Source: Hippopus hippopus
Taxonomy: Eukaryota; Mollusca; Bivalvia; Cardiida; Cardiidae
Length of the DNA stretch: 64,000 nucleotides
Direction: 5' to 3'
NCBI GenBank assembly: GCA_946811185.2
Contig: OX328108.1
Span: forward strand, 35,834,493 to 35,898,492
Of this stretch, positions 42,073 through 56,857 are shown piece after piece. The position numbers and the translations under genes are program-made. The notes beneath the pieces are model-generated. The model was not told the origin of the DNA, ran no database searches, and was given only the letters and a program-made list of their open reading frames with translations. Positions within the stretch are counted from its first letter, which is position 1, and every line of letters begins with the position of its first letter.

Positions 42073-43066
42073 ATTGGTTACGATGACTATCGCACCCATA
42101 CGTGACCGTTACGTGCTGTGCATAAAATCATAAAATCAACTAGGACACTTTCGGAGGCAACTGATACCTGTTGCACAAATCAAAGAAAGGTAAACCAAAT
42201 TCGTTTTCTTACCAGGTTCACGAAAAACATTGAACCAATTTTGGTGACCGTGTGAGTCATAAGTCGATTTTATGTTTAACCGCTGCGCAAAATCATTGAT
42301 TCAGAAGCAACGGGTTGCTGTTGCATAAACTTTTTCCAATAAGAAATCTTGTTCTTGTTTGAAGAATTTAGAAATAGGCCAATGAAATACAATAATATGT
42401 AAGAATTACTAATAATAAAAATAGGTAAAATAGATAAAATGGCAAAGTTAGGAATTCAGCCTTTGACCATCAGGACCCAAAAAAGGTCTTGGTGCAGGGG
42501 TCAAACCCTCTTTGCGATTGAATAGGCTCAAATGACCCGAAGATTTAACATAGATATACAGAGATTCCCCCCCCCTTCCATTCTGCCAATCAAATCTAAG
42601 GCCTCTATTAAATTATCGAATCATTGAGCTTTTAGAAAATCAAAATGGCGTCTAATCAGCCAATCAAATCTCATCCCTCTCTTCAAATTATCCAATCAGA
42701 AAAGCTTTGCGAAATTCAATATTGCGCCCAATCAGCCAATCAAATTGCAGACACACCCACAGAATCATCCAATCAGAAACCTTTGAGCCATTTGAAATGG
42801 CGCCCGAAAATATCGATAGAAAACAGTGAACAAGAATCGGCATAAAAGTGGATTTTAAGTCTTCTTTGAAGGCTGTTATGTAGTCCTTGGCAAACTGCCA
42901 GGCATGCACCCTCCACACATGCCAGATTTCACTGAAAATGGGCGAAAATTTAAGAAAACAGGGTGACAGAAGACATTGTTTTGGTGCCTTCTAGCACTCT
43001 TGCAAGAGTGACTTCCCCTGATCTCTTGATTCGATTTGCTTTTCTAATTCAGGTCAACTGCCATAC
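42073..43066 (+). repeat. 1-kb promoter-like satellite segment, full copy
   Basis: Complete; the first module reads ATCGAATCATTGAGC instead of ATCCAATCACAGAAGC, so one CCAAT box is lost. CATAAAAG lies near 42842. Confidence 0.85.
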
Positions 43067-44131
43067 TGTACATTGATACTTTAAATATGCTAAGATGATC
43101 AATGTACAGTGTAGAAACCCCAGAAAAAAAGAAAATAATGTCACAAGTGGCCAAAAAAGACTGAAAACTCTTTCAGAAGCAACTGATTTCTATTGCATAA
43201 ATCAAACAAAGGGAACTAAATTTTTATTTTTATTTTTTTTTAATCTCTTTTTCTACCGTGACAAGATATCCAGTTGCGTTGACTACCATCCCATACGTGC
43301 CAGTTATGCGCCCGCAAAAACATGAAAAATCGACTTACGGCACATTCAATAGCAGACGACATCTGTTGCCTAAGTCAAATATAGGGAATTTTTTTTTTTT
43401 TCGTTTTCTCTTACTAGAGCCATAAAATTGGCATTGATACTTTGAATATGCTCAGATGATCAATCTACAGTGCAGAAACCTCAGAAGATAATGTCACAAG
43501 TGCCTAAAAAAGACTAAAAAGTCTTTCAGTAGCAACTGATTTCTTTTCCATAAATCAAACAAAGGGAACTAAATTTTTATTATTTTTTTTTTAATCTCTT
43601 TTTATACCGTAACAAGAAACCCAGTTACGTCGACTACCGTCTCATACGTGCCAGTTACGCACCCGGGAAAACTAGAAAAATTGACTTACGGCACATTCCA
43701 TAGCAGACGACACCTCTTGCTTAAGTCAAATATAGGGATTTTTTTTTGTTCTTTTTTATCTTACTAGGGCCATTTTATTGGCATTGATACTTTGAATATG
43801 CTGAGATGATCAATGTACAGTGTAGAAACCCCAGAAAATAAGAAAATAATGTCACAAGTGGCTGAAAAAGACTGAAAACTCTTTCAGTAGCAACTGATTT
43901 CTATTGCATAAATCAAACAAAGGGAACTAAATTTTATTGTTATTTTTTTTTTAATCTCTTTTTACAGTAACAAGAAACCCTGTTATATTCACTATCGTCT
44001 CATACGTGCCAATTACGCACCCGCGAAAAGACGAAAAAAAGACTTACGGCACATTCCATAGCAGACGACACCAGTTGCTTAAGTCAAATATAGGGATTTT
44101 TTTTTTTTTTTCGTTTTCTCTTACTAGGCCA
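43067..44131 (+). repeat. Satellite block, 3 monomers
   Basis: Landmarks at about 43374, 43722 and 44083. The first monomer has the CGTTTTCTCTTACTA tail that normally leads into a 1-kb segment but is followed by another monomer, a recombinant junction. No gene. Confidence 0.88.
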
Positions 44132-44862
44132 TTGAAATGGTTACGATGACTATCGCATACGTGACCATTACGTGCTGTGCATAAAATCATAAAATCAACT
44201 AGGACACTTTCGGAGGCAACTGATACCTGTTGCACAAATCAAAGAAAGGTAAACCAAATTCGATTTCTTACCAGGGTCACGAAAAACATTGAACCAATTT
44301 TGGTGACCGTTTGAGTCATAAGTCGATTTTATGTTTAACCGCCGCGCATAAACATTGATTCAGAAGCAACGGGTTGCTGTTGCATAAACTTTTTCCAATA
44401 AGAAATCTTGTTCTTGTTTGAAGAATTTAGAAATAGGCCAATGAAATACAATAAGATGTAAGAATTACTAATAATAAAAATAGGTAAAATAGATAAAATG
44501 GCAAAGTTGGGGATTCAACCTTTGACCATCAGGACCCAAAAAAGGTCTTGGTGCAGGAGTCAAACCCTCTTTGCGATTGAATAGTCTCAAATGACCCGAA
44601 GATTTAACATAGATATACAGAGATTTTCCCCCCCCTTCCAATCTGCCAATCAAATCTCAGACGTCTATTAAATTATCCAATCACAGAAGCCTTTAGAAAA
44701 TCAAAATGGCGTCCAATCAGCCAATCAAATCTCATCCCTCTCTTCAAATTATCCAATCAGAAAAGCTTTGGGAAATTCAATATTGCGCCCAATCAGCCAA
44801 TCAAATTGCAGACACACCTACAGAATCATCCAATCAGAAACCTTTGAGCCATTTGAAATGGA
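44132..44862 (+). repeat. 1-kb segment truncated after the CCAAT modules
   Basis: Runs normally through the three modules to TTTGAAATGG and is then fused to AGAAAACACGAAAAATCGAC of a monomer. The CATAAAAG box and 3' tail are missing. Confidence 0.85.
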
Positions 44863-45767
44863 GAAAACACGAAAAATCGACTTACGGCACATTCCATAGC
44901 AGACGACACCTGTTGCTTAAGTCAAATATAGGGAATTTTTTTTTGTTCATCTTTATCTTACTAGGGCCATTTTATTGGCATTGATACTTTGAATCTGCTC
45001 AGATGATCAATGTACAGTGTAGAAACCCCAGAAAATAAGAAAATAATGTCACAAGTGGCCAAAAAAGACTGAAAACTCTTTCAGTAGCAACTGATTTCTA
45101 TTGCATAAATCAAACAAAGGGAACTAAATTTTTACTTTTTTTGTAATCTCTTTTTACCGTAACAAGAAACCCAGTTACGTTGACTACTGTCTCATACGTG
45201 CCAGTTACGCACCCGGGAAAACACGAAAAATTGACTTACGGCACATTCCATAGCAGACGACACCTCTTGCTTAAGTCAAATATAGGGAATGTTTTTATGT
45301 TCTTTTTTATCTTACTAGGGCCATTTTATTGGCATTGGTACTTTGAATATGCTAAGATGATCAATGTACAGTGTAGAAACCCCAGTAAAGAAGAAAATAA
45401 TGTCACAAGTGGCTGAAAAAGACTGAAAACTCTTTCAGTAGCAACTTATTTCTACTGCATAAATGAAACAAAGGGAATTAAATTTTTACTTTTTTTGTAA
45501 TGTTTTTTTACCGTAACAAGAAACCCAGTTACGTTGACAACTGTCTCATACGTACCAGTTACGCACCCGCGAAAACACGAAAAATCGACTTACGGCACAT
45601 TCCATAGCAGACGACACCTCTTGCTGAAGTCAAATATAGGGAATTTTTTTTGTTCTTTTTTATCTTACTAGGGCCATTTTATTGGCATTGATACTTTGAA
45701 TATGCTCAGATGATCAATGTACAGTGTAGAAACCCCAGAAAATAAGAAAATAATGTCACAAGTGGCT

Positions 45768-48700
45768 GAAAAAGACTGAAAACTCTTTCAGTAGCAACTG
45801 ATTTCTATTGCATAAATCAAACAAAGGGAACTTAATTTTATTATTATTTTTTTTAATCTCTTTACCGTAACAAGAAACCCAGTTACATTCACTACCGTCA
45901 CATACGTGCCAGTCACGCAAACGCGAAAACACGAAAAATCGACTTACGGAACATTCCATAGCAGACGACACCTCTTGCTTAAGTCAAATATGGGGAATTT
46001 TTTTTGTTCTTTTTTATCTTACTAGGGACATTGAAATGGCATTGATACTTTGAATATGCTCAGATGATCAATGTACAGTGTAGAAACCCCAGAAGATAAT
46101 GTCACAAGTGCCTAAAAAAGACTAAAAACTCTTTCGTTAGCAAGTGATTTCTATTGCATAAATCAAACAAAGGGAACTAAATCTTATTATTATTTTTTTT
46201 AATCTCTTTTTATACTGTGACAAGAAATCCAGTTGCGTTGACTACCGTCCAATACGTGCCAGTTATGCGCCCGCGAAAACTTGAAAAATCGACTTAAGAC
46301 ACATTCCATAGCAGACGACAGCTCTTGCTTAAGTCAAATATATTGAATTCTTTTTTATCTTACTAGGGCGATTTTATTGGCATTGATACTTTTAATATGC
46401 TCAGATGATCAATGTACAGTGTAGAAACCCCAGAAGATAATGTCACAAGTGGCCTAAAAAAGACTGAAAACTCTTTCAGTAGCAACTGATTTCTATTGCA
46501 TAAATCAAACAAAAAGAACTAAATTTTTATTATTTTTTTTTTAATCTCTTTTTATACTGTGACAAGAAATCCAGTTCCGTTGACTACCGTCCCATACGTG
46601 CCAGTTATGCGCCCGCGAAAACATGAAAAATCGACTTACGGCACATTTCATAGCAGACGACACCTCTTGCTTAAGTCAAATATAGTGATTTTTTTTTGTT
46701 CTTTTTTATCTTACTAGGGCCATTTTATTGGCATTGATACTTTGAATCCGCTCAGATGATCAATGTACAGTGTAGAAACCCCAGAAAATAAGAAATTAAT
46801 GTCACAAGTGGCTGAAAAAGACTGAAAACTCTTTCAGTAGCAACTGATTTCTATTGCATAAATCAAACAAAGGGAACTAAATTTTATTATTATTTTTTTT
46901 AATCTCTTTACCGTAACAAGAAACCCAGTTACATTCACTTCCGTCACATACGTACCAGTTACGCATACGCGAAAACACGAAAAATCGACTTACGGCACAT
47001 TCCATAGCAGACGACACCTGTTGCTTAAGTCAAATATAGGGAATTTTTTTTGTTCTTTTTTATCTTACTAGGGCCATTTTATTGGCTTTGATACTTTGAA
47101 TATGCTCAGATGATCAATGTACAGTGTAGAAACCCCAGAAGATAAGGTCACAAGTGGCCTAAAAAAGACTGAAAACTCTTTCAGTAGCAACTGATTTCTA
47201 TTGCATAAATCAAACAAAAGGAACTAAATTTTTATTATCTTTTTTTTAATCTCTTTTTATACCATGACAAGAAATCCAGTTGCGTTGACTACCGTCCCAT
47301 ACGTGCCAGTTATGAGCCCGCGAAAACATGAAAAATCGACTTACGGCACATTCCATAGCAGACGACACCTGTTGCTTAAGTCAAATATAGGGAATATTTT
47401 TTGTTCTTTTTTTATCTTACTAGGGCCATTTTATTGGCATTGATACTTTGAATATGCTCAGATGATCAATGTACAGTGTAGAAACCCCAGAAAATAAGAA
47501 AATAATGTCACTAGTGGCTGAAAAAGACTGAAAACTCTTTCAGTAGCAACTGATTTCTATTGCATAAATCAAACAAAGGGAACTAAATTTTTACTTTTTT
47601 TGTAATCTCTTTTTATCGTAACAAGAAACCCAGTTACGTTGAATACTGTTCGATAGCTCCAGTTACGCACCCGGGAAAACAATAAAAATTGATTTACGGC
47701 ACATTCCATATCAGACGACATCTCTTGCTTAAGTCAAATATAGGGAATTTTTTTTGTTCTTTTTTATCTTACTAGGGCCATTTTATTGGCATTGATACTG
47801 TCAATATGCTCAGATGATCAATGTACAGTGTAGAAACCCCAGAAAATAAGAAAATAATGTCACAAGTGGAAAAAAAAAAATCTGAAAACTCTTTCAGTAG
47901 CAACTGATCTCTATTGCATAAATCAAACAAAGGGAACTAAATTTTATTAATTTTTTTTTTTTTAATCTCTTTACCGTAACAAGAAACCCAATTACATTCA
48001 CTACCGTCATATACGTGACAGTTATGCACACGCGAAAACACGAAAAATCGACTTACGGCACATTCCATAGCAGACGACACCTCTTGCTTAAGTGAAATAT
48101 AGGGAATTTTTTTTTGTTCTTTTTTATCTTACTAGGGCCATTTTATTGGCATTGATACTTTGAATATGCTCAGATGATCAATGTACAGTGTAGAAACCCC
48201 AGAAGATAATGTCAAAAGTGCCTAAAAAAGACTGAAAACTCTTTCAGTAGCAACTGATTTTTATTGCATAAATCAAACAAAGGGAACTAAATTTTATTAT
48301 AATTTTTTTTAATCTCTTTTTACTGTAACAAGAAACCCAGTTACGTTGACTACCGTCTCATACGTGCCAGTTACGCACACGCGAAAACACGAAAAATCGA
48401 CTTACGGCACATTCCATAGCAGACGACACCTGTAGCTTAAGTCAAATATAGGGAATTTTTTTTGTTCTTTTTTATCTTACTAGGGCCATTGAAATGACAT
48501 TGATACTTTGAATATGCTCAGATGATCAATGTACAGTGTAGAAACCCCAGAAGATAATGTCACACGTGCCTAAAAAAGACTGAAAACTCTTTCAGTAGCA
48601 ACTGATTTCTATTGAATAAATCAAACAAAGGGAACTAAATTTTATTATTTTTTTTTTAAACTCTTTTTATCCCGTGACAAGAAACCCAGTTACGTTGACT

Positions 48701-49980
48701 ATTGTCCCATACGTGCCAGTTACGCACCCGCGAAAACACGAAAAATTGACTTACGGCACATTCCATAGTAGACGACACCTCTTGCTTAAGTGAAATATAG
48801 GTAATTTTTTTTGTTCTTTTTTATCTTACTAGGGCCATTGAAATGGCATTGATACTTTGAATATGCTCAGATGATCAATGTACAGTGTAGAAACCCCAGA
48901 AGATAATGTCACAAGTGCCTAAAAAAGACTGAAAACTCTTTCAGTAGCAACTGATTTCTATTGCATAAATCAAACAAAGGGAACTAAATTTTATTATTTT
49001 TTTTTTTAATCTCTTTTTATACCGTGACAAGAAATCCAGTTACGTTGACTACCGTCCCATACGTGCCAGTTATGCACCCGCGAAAACATGAAAAATCGAC
49101 TGACGGCACATTCCATAGCAGACGACACCTGTTGCTTAAGTCAAATATAGGGAATTCTTTTTTTGTTCTTTTTTATCTTACTAGGGCCATTTTATTGGCA
49201 TAGATACTTTGAATATGCTCAGATGATCAATGTACAGTGTAGAAACCCCAGAAAATAAGAAAATAATGTCACAAGTGGCTGAAAAAGACTGACAACTCTT
49301 TCAGTAGCAACTGATTTCTATTGCATAAATCAAACAAAGGGAACTAAATTTTGACGTTTTTTGTAAGCTCTTTTTACCGTAACAAGAAACCCAGTTACGT
49401 TGACTACTGTCTCATACGTGCCAGTTACGCACCCGGGAAAACACCAAAAATCGACTTACGGCATATTCCATAGCAGACGACACCTGTTGCTTAAGTCAAA
49501 TATAGGGAATGTTTTTTTGTTATTTTTTATCTTATTAGGGCCATTTTATTGGCATTGATACTTTGAATATGCTCAGATGATCAATGTACAGTGTAGAAAC
49601 CTCAGAAAATAAGAAAATAATGTGAGAAATGGCTGAAAAAGACTGAAAACTATTTCAGTACCAACTGATTTCTATTGCATAAATCAAATGAAGGGAACTA
49701 AATTTTTACCTTTTTTGTAATCTCTTTTTACCGTAACAAGACACCCAGTTACGTTGACTACTGTCTCATACGTGCTAGTCACGCACCCGGGAAAACACGA
49801 AAAATCGACTTACGGCACATTCCATAGCAGACGACACCTGTTGCTTAAGTAAGAATGTTTTTTTGTTATTTTTTATCTTACTAGGGCCATTTTATTGGCA
49901 TTGATACTTTGAATATGCTCAGATGATCAATGTACAGTGTAGAAACTCCAGAAAATAAGAAAATAATGTCAGAAATGCCT
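45768..49980 (+). repeat. Higher-order repeat copy 1 (4213 bp, 12 monomers)
   Basis: Nearly identical to 49981-54194, monomer by monomer, including private variants such as CGTTAGCAAGTG, ATATATTGAATTC and TTGAATACTGTTCGATAGC. Breakpoints are uncertain by a few tens of bases because monomers resemble each other. Confidence 0.92.
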
Positions 49981-52900
49981 GAAAAAGACTGAAAACTCTT
50001 TCAGTAGCAACTGATTTCTATTGCATAAATCAAACAAAGGGAACTTAATTTTATTATTATTTTTTTTAATCTCTTTACCGTAACAAGAAACCCAGTTACA
50101 TTCACTACCGTCACATACGTGCCAGTCACGCAAACGCGAAAACACGAAAAATCGACTTACGGAACATTCCATAGCAGACGACACCTCTTGCTTAAGTCAA
50201 ATATGGGGAATTTTTTTTGTTCTTTTTTATCTTACTAGGGACATTGAAATGGCATTGATACTTTGTATATCCTCAGATGATCAATGTACAGTGTAGAAAC
50301 CCCAGAAGATAATGTCACAAGTGCCTAAAAAAGACTAAAAACTCTTTCGTTAGCAAGTGATTTCTATTGCATAAATCAAACAAAGGGAACTAAATCTTAT
50401 TATTATTTTTTTTAATCTCTTTTTATACTGTGACAAGAAATCCAGTTGCGTTGACTACCGTCCAATACGTGCCAGTTATGCGCCCGCGAAAACTTGAAAA
50501 ATCGACTTAAGACACATTCCATAGCAGACGACAGCTCTTGCTTAAGTCAAATATATTGAATTCTTTTTTATCTTACTAGGGCGATTTTATTGGCATTGAT
50601 ACTTTTAATATGCTCAGATGATCAATGTACAGTGTAGAAACCCCAGAAGATAATGTCACAAGTGGCCTAAAAAAGACTGAAAACTCTTTCAGTAGCAACT
50701 GATTTCTATTGCATAAATCAAACAAAAAGAACTAAATTTTTATTATTTTTTTTTTAATCTCTTTTTATACTGTGACAAGAAATCCAGTTCCGTTGACTAC
50801 CGTCCCATACGTGCCAGTTATGCGCCCGCGAAAACATGAAAAATCGACTTACGGCACATTTCATAGCAGACGACACCTCTTGCTTAAGTCAAATATAGTG
50901 ATTTTTTTTTGTTCTTTTTTATCTTACTAGGGCCATTTTATTGGCATTGATACTTTGAATCCGCTCAGATGATCAATGTACAGTGTAGAAACCCCAGAAA
51001 ATAAGAAATTAATGTCACAAGTGGCTGAAAAAGACTGAAAACTCTTTCAGTAGCAACTGATTTCTATTGCATAAATCAAACAAAGGGAACTAAATTTTAT
51101 TATTATTTTTTTTAATCTCTTTACCGTAACAAGAAACCCAGTTACATTCACTTCCGTCACATACGTACCAGTTACGCATACGCGAAAACACGAAAAATCG
51201 ACTTACGGCACATTCCATAGCAGACGACACCTGTTGTTTAAGTCAAATATAGGGAATTTTTTTTGTTCTTTTTTATCTTACTAGGGCCATTTTATTGGCT
51301 TTGATACTTTGAATATGCTCAGATGATCAATGTACAGTGTAGAAACCCCAGAAGATAAGGTCACAAGTGGCCTAAAAAAGACTGAAAACTCTTTCAGTAG
51401 CAACTGATTTCTATTGCATAAATCAAACAAAAGGAACTAAATTTTTATTATCTTTTTTTTAATCTCTTTTTATACCATGACAAGAAATCCAGTTGCGTTG
51501 ACTACCGTCCCATACGTGCCAGTTATGAGCCCGCGAAAACATGAAAAATCGACTTACGGCACATTCCATAGCAGACGACACCTGTTGCTTAAGTCAAATA
51601 TAGGGAATATTTTTTGTTCTTTTTTTATCTTACTAGGGCCATTTTATTGGCATTGATACTTTGAATATGCTCAGATGATCAATGTACAGTGTAGAAACCC
51701 CAGAAAATAAGAAAATAATGTCACTAGTGGCTGAAAAAGACTGAAAACTCTTTCAGTAGCAACTGATTTCTATTGCATAAATCAAACAAAGGGAACTAAA
51801 TTTTTACTTTTTTTGTAATCTCTTTTTATCGTAACAAGAAACCCAGTTACGTTGAATACTGTTCGATAGCTCCAGTTACGCACCCGGGAAAACAATAAAA
51901 ATTGATTTACGGCACATTCCATATCAGACGACATCTCTTGCTTAAGTCAAATATAGGGAATTTTTTTTGTTCTTTTTTATCTTACTAGGGCCATTTTATT
52001 GGCATTGATACTGTCAATATGCTCAGATGATCAATGTACAGTGTAGAAACCCCAGAAAATAAGAAAATAATGTCACAAGTGGAAAAAAAAAAAAATCTGA
52101 AAACTCTTTCAGTAGCAACTGATCTCTATTGCATAAATCAAACAAAGGGAACTAAATTTTATTAATTTTTTTTTTTTTAATCTCTTTACCGTAACAAGAA
52201 ACCCAATTACATTCACTACCGTCATATACGTGACAGTTATGCACACGCGAAAACACGAAAAATCGACTTACGGCACATTCCATAGCAGACGACACCTCTT
52301 GCTTAAGTGAAATATAGGGAATTTTTTTTGTTCTTTTTTATCTTACTAGGGCCATTTTATTGGCATTGATACTTTGAATATGCTCAGATGATCAATGTAC
52401 AGTGTAGAAACCCCAGAAGATAATGTCAAAAGTGCCTAAAAAAGACTGAAAACTCTTTCAGTAGCAACTGATTTTTATTGCATAAATCAAACAAAGGGAA
52501 CTAAATTTTATTATAATTTTTTTTAATCTCTTTTTACTGTAACAAGAAACCCAGTTACGTTGACTACCGTCTCATACGTGCCAGTTACGCACACGCGAAA
52601 ACACGAAAAATCGACTTACGGCACATTCCATAGCAGACGACACCTGTAGCTTAAGTCAAATATAGGGAATTTTTTTTGTTCTTTTTTATCTTACTAGGGC
52701 CATTGAAATGGCATTGATACTTTGAATATGCTCAGATGATCAATGTACAGTGTAGAAACCCCAGAAGATAATGTCACAAGTGGCTGAAAAAGACTGAAAA
52801 CTCTTTCAGTAGCAACTGATTTCTATTGAATAAATCAAACAAAGGGAACTAAATTTTATTATTTTTTTTTTAAACTCTTTTTATCCCGTGACAAGAAACC

Positions 52901-54194
52901 CAGTTACGTTGACTATTGTCCCATACGTGCCAGTTACGCACCCGCGAAAACACGAAAAATTGACTTACGGCACATTCCATAGTAGACGACACCTCTTGCT
53001 TAAGTGAAATATAGGTAATTTTTTTTGTTCTTTTTTATCTTACTAGGGCCATTGAAATGGCATTGATACTTTGAATATGCTCAGATGATCAATGTACAGT
53101 GTAGAAACCCCAGAAGATAATGTCACAAGTGCCTAAAAAAGACTGAAAACTCTTTCAGTAGCAACTGATTTCTATTGCATAAATCAAACAAAGGGAACTA
53201 AATTTTATTATTTTTTTTTTTAATCTCTTTTTATACCGTGACAAGAAATCCAGTTACGTTGACTACCGTCCCATACGTGCCAGTTATGCACCCGCGAAAA
53301 CATGAAAAATCGACTGACGGCACATTCCATAGCAGACGACACCTGTTGCTTAAGTCAAATATAGGGAATTCTTTTTTTGTTCTTTTTTATCTTACTAGGG
53401 CCATTTTATTGGCATAGATACTTTGAATATGCTCAGATGATCAATGTACAGTGTAGAAACCCCAGAAAATAAGAAAATAATGTCACAAGTGGCTGAAAAA
53501 GACTGACAACTCTTTCAGTAGCAACTGATTTCTATTGCATAAATCAAACAAAGGGAACTAAATTTTGACGTTTTTTGTAAGCTCTTTTTACCGTAACAAG
53601 AAACCCAGTTACGTTGACTACTGTCTCATACGTGCCAGTTACGCACCCGGGAAAACACCAAAAATCGACTTACGGCATATTCCATAGCAGACGACACCTG
53701 TTGCTTAAGTCAAATATAGGGAATGTTTTTTTGTTATTTTTTATCTTATTAGGGCCATTTTATTGGCATTGATACTTTGAATATGCTCAGATGATCAATG
53801 TACAGTGTAGAAACCTCAGAAAATAAGAAAATAATGTGAGAAATGGCTGAAAAAGACTGAAAACTATTTCAGTACCAACTGATTTCTATTGCATAAATCA
53901 AATGAAGGGAACTAAATATTTACCTTTTTTGTAATCTCTTTTTACCGTAACAAGACACCCAGTTACGTTGACTACTGTCTCATACGTGCTAGTCACGCAC
54001 CCGGGAAAACACGAAAAATCGACTTACGGCACATTCCATAGCAGACGACACCTGTTGCTTAAGTAAGAATGTTTTTTTGTTATTTTTTATCTTACTAGGG
54101 CCATTTTATTGGCATTGATACTTTGAATATGCTCAGATGATCAATGTACAGTGTAGAAACTCCAGAAAATAAGAAAATAATGTCAGAAATGCCT
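49981..54194 (+). repeat. Higher-order repeat copy 2 (4214 bp, 12 monomers)
   Basis: Tandem duplicate of 45768-49980. A few substitutions and homopolymer length changes are visible (for example TGTATATCC for TGAATATGC near 50270; TTGTTTAAG for TTGCTTAAG near 51236; GTGGCTGAAAAAG for GTGCCTAAAAAAG near 52780). Confidence 0.92.
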
Positions 54195-55863
54195 GAAAAA
54201 GACTGAAAACTCTTTCAGTAGCAACTGATTTCTATTGCATCAATCAAACAAAGAAAACTAAATTTTATTATTTTTTTTTTTAATCTCTTTTTATACCGTG
54301 ACAAGAAACCCAGTTGCGTTGACTACCGTCACATACGTGCCAGTTATGCGCCCGCGAAAACAAGAAAAATCGACTTACGGCACATTCCATAGCAGACGAC
54401 ACCTGTTGCCTAAATCAAATATAGGTAATTTTTTTTGTTCTTTTTTATCTTACTAGGGCCATTGAAATGGCATTGATACTTTGAATATGCTCAGATGATC
54501 AATGTACAGTGTAGAAACCCCAGAAGATAATGTCACAAGTGCCTAAAAAAGACTAAAAACTCTTTCAGTAGCAACTGATTTCTATTGCATAAATCAAACA
54601 AAGGGAACTAAATTTTTACGTTTTTTGTAAGCTCTTTTTACAGTAACAAGAAACCCAGTTACGTTGACTACTGTCTCATACGTGCCAGTTACGCACCCGC
54701 GAACACACGAAAAATCGACTTACGGCACATTCCATAGCAGACGACACCTCTTGCTTAAGTCAAATATAGGGAATTTTTTTTGTTCTTTTTTATCTTACTA
54801 GGGCCATTTTATTGGCATTGATACTTTGAATATGCTCAGATGATCAATGTACAGTGTAGAAACCCCAGAAAATAAGAAAATAATGTCACAAGTGGCTGAA
54901 AAAGACTGAAAACTCTTTCAGTATCAACTGATTTCTATTGCATAAATCAAACAAAGGGAACTAAATTTTTACTTTTTTTGTAATATTATTTTACCGTAAC
55001 AAGAAACCCAGTTACATTCACTACCGTCACATACGTGACAGTTATGCACACGCGAAAACACGAAAAATCGTCTTACGGCACATTCCATAGCAGACGAAAG
55101 CTCTTGCTTAAATCAAATATAGGGAATTCTTTTTGTTCTTTTTTATCTTACTAGGCCCATTGAAATGGCATTGATAATTTCAATATGCTCAGATGATCAG
55201 TGTACAGTGTAGAAACCCCAGAAGATAATGTCACAAGTGCCTAAAAAAGACTGAAAACTCTTTCAGTAACAACTGATTTCTATTGCATAAATCAAAGAAA
55301 GGGAACTATATTTTCATTATTATTTTTTTAATCTCTTTTTATACCGTGACAAGAAATCCAGTTGCGTTGACTACCTTCCTATACGTGCCAGTTATGCGCC
55401 CGCGAAAATATGAAAAATCCACTAACGACACATTCCATAGCCGACGACACCTGTTTCGCAAGTGAATTATAGGGAATTTTTTTTGTTCTTTTTTGTCTTA
55501 CTAGGCCCATTGAAATGGCATTGATACTTTGAATATGCTCAGATGATCAATGTACAGTGTAGAAACCCCAGAAGATAATGTCACAAGTGCCTAAAAAAGA
55601 CTGAAAACTCTTTCAGTAGCAACTGATTTCTATTGCATAAATCAAACAAAGGGAACTAAATTTTTTTTTTTTTTTTTTTTAATCTCTTTTTATACCGTGA
55701 CAAGAAATCCAGTTGCGTGGACTACCGTCCCATACGTGCCAGTTATGCGCCTGCGAAAACATGAAAAATCGACTTACGGCACATTCCATAGCAGACGACA
55801 CCTGTTGCCTAAGTCAAATATAGGGAATTTTTTTTTTTTCATTTTCTCTTACTAGGGCCATTG

Positions 55864-56857
55864 AATTGGTTACGATGACTATCGCACCCATACGTGACCG
55901 TTACGTGCTGTGCATAAAATCATAAAATCAACTAGGACACTTTCGGAGGCAACTGATACCTCTTGCACAAATCAAAGAAAGGTAAACCAAATTCGTTTTC
56001 TTACCAGGGTCACGAAAAACATTGAACCAATTTTGGTGACCGTGTGAGTCATAAGTTGATTTTATGTTTAACCGCTGCGCAAAAACATTGATTCAGAAGT
56101 AATGGGTTGCTGTTGCATAAACATTTTCCAATAAGAAATCTTGTTCTTGTTTGAAGAATTTAGAAATAGGCCAATGAAATACAATAAGATGTAAGAATGA
56201 CTAATAATAAAAATAGGTAAAACAGATAAAATGACAAAGTTGGGGATTCAACCTTTGACCATCAGGACCCAAAAAAGGTCTTGGTGCAGAGGTCAAACCC
56301 TCTTTGCGATTGAATAGGCTCCAATGACCCGAAGATTTAACATAGATATACAGAGATTTCCCCCCCCTTCCAATCTGCCAATCAAATCTCAGGCCTCTAT
56401 TAAATTATCCAATCACAGAAGCTTTTAGAAAATCAAAATGGCGTCCAATCAGCCAATCAAATCTCATCCCTCTCTTCAAATTATCCAATCAGAAAAGCTT
56501 TGGGAAATTTAATATTGCGCCCAATCAGCCAATCAAATTGCAGACACACCCACAGAATCATCCAATCAGAAAGCTTTGAGCCATTTGAAATGGCGCCCGA
56601 AAATATCGATAGAAAACAGTGAACAAGAATCGGCATAAAAGTGGATTTTAAGTCTTCTTTGAAGGCTGTTATGCAGTCCTTGGCAAACTGCCAGGCATGC
56701 ACCCTCCACACATGCCAGATTTCACTGAAAATGTGCGAAAATTTAAGAAAACAGGGTGACAGAAGACCTTGTTTTGGTGCCTTCTAGCAATTTGCAAGAG
56801 TGACTTCCCCTGATCTCTTGATTCGATTTGCTTTTCTAATTCAGTCCAACTACCATA
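55864..56857 (+). repeat. 1-kb promoter-like satellite segment, full copy
   Basis: Complete, with three CCAAT modules (about 56368-56596) and CATAAAAG near 56636. Confidence 0.85.

Larger units (their letters stand above)
44863..55863 (+). repeat. Longest satellite block, about 31 monomers
   Basis: Uninterrupted monomers of ~350 bp over 11 kb, including the recent 4.2-kb duplication described separately. Several monomers share private variants (for example TTCGATAGCTCCAG at about 47649, GTTACATTCACTTCCGTCACATACG). No gene. Confidence 0.9.
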
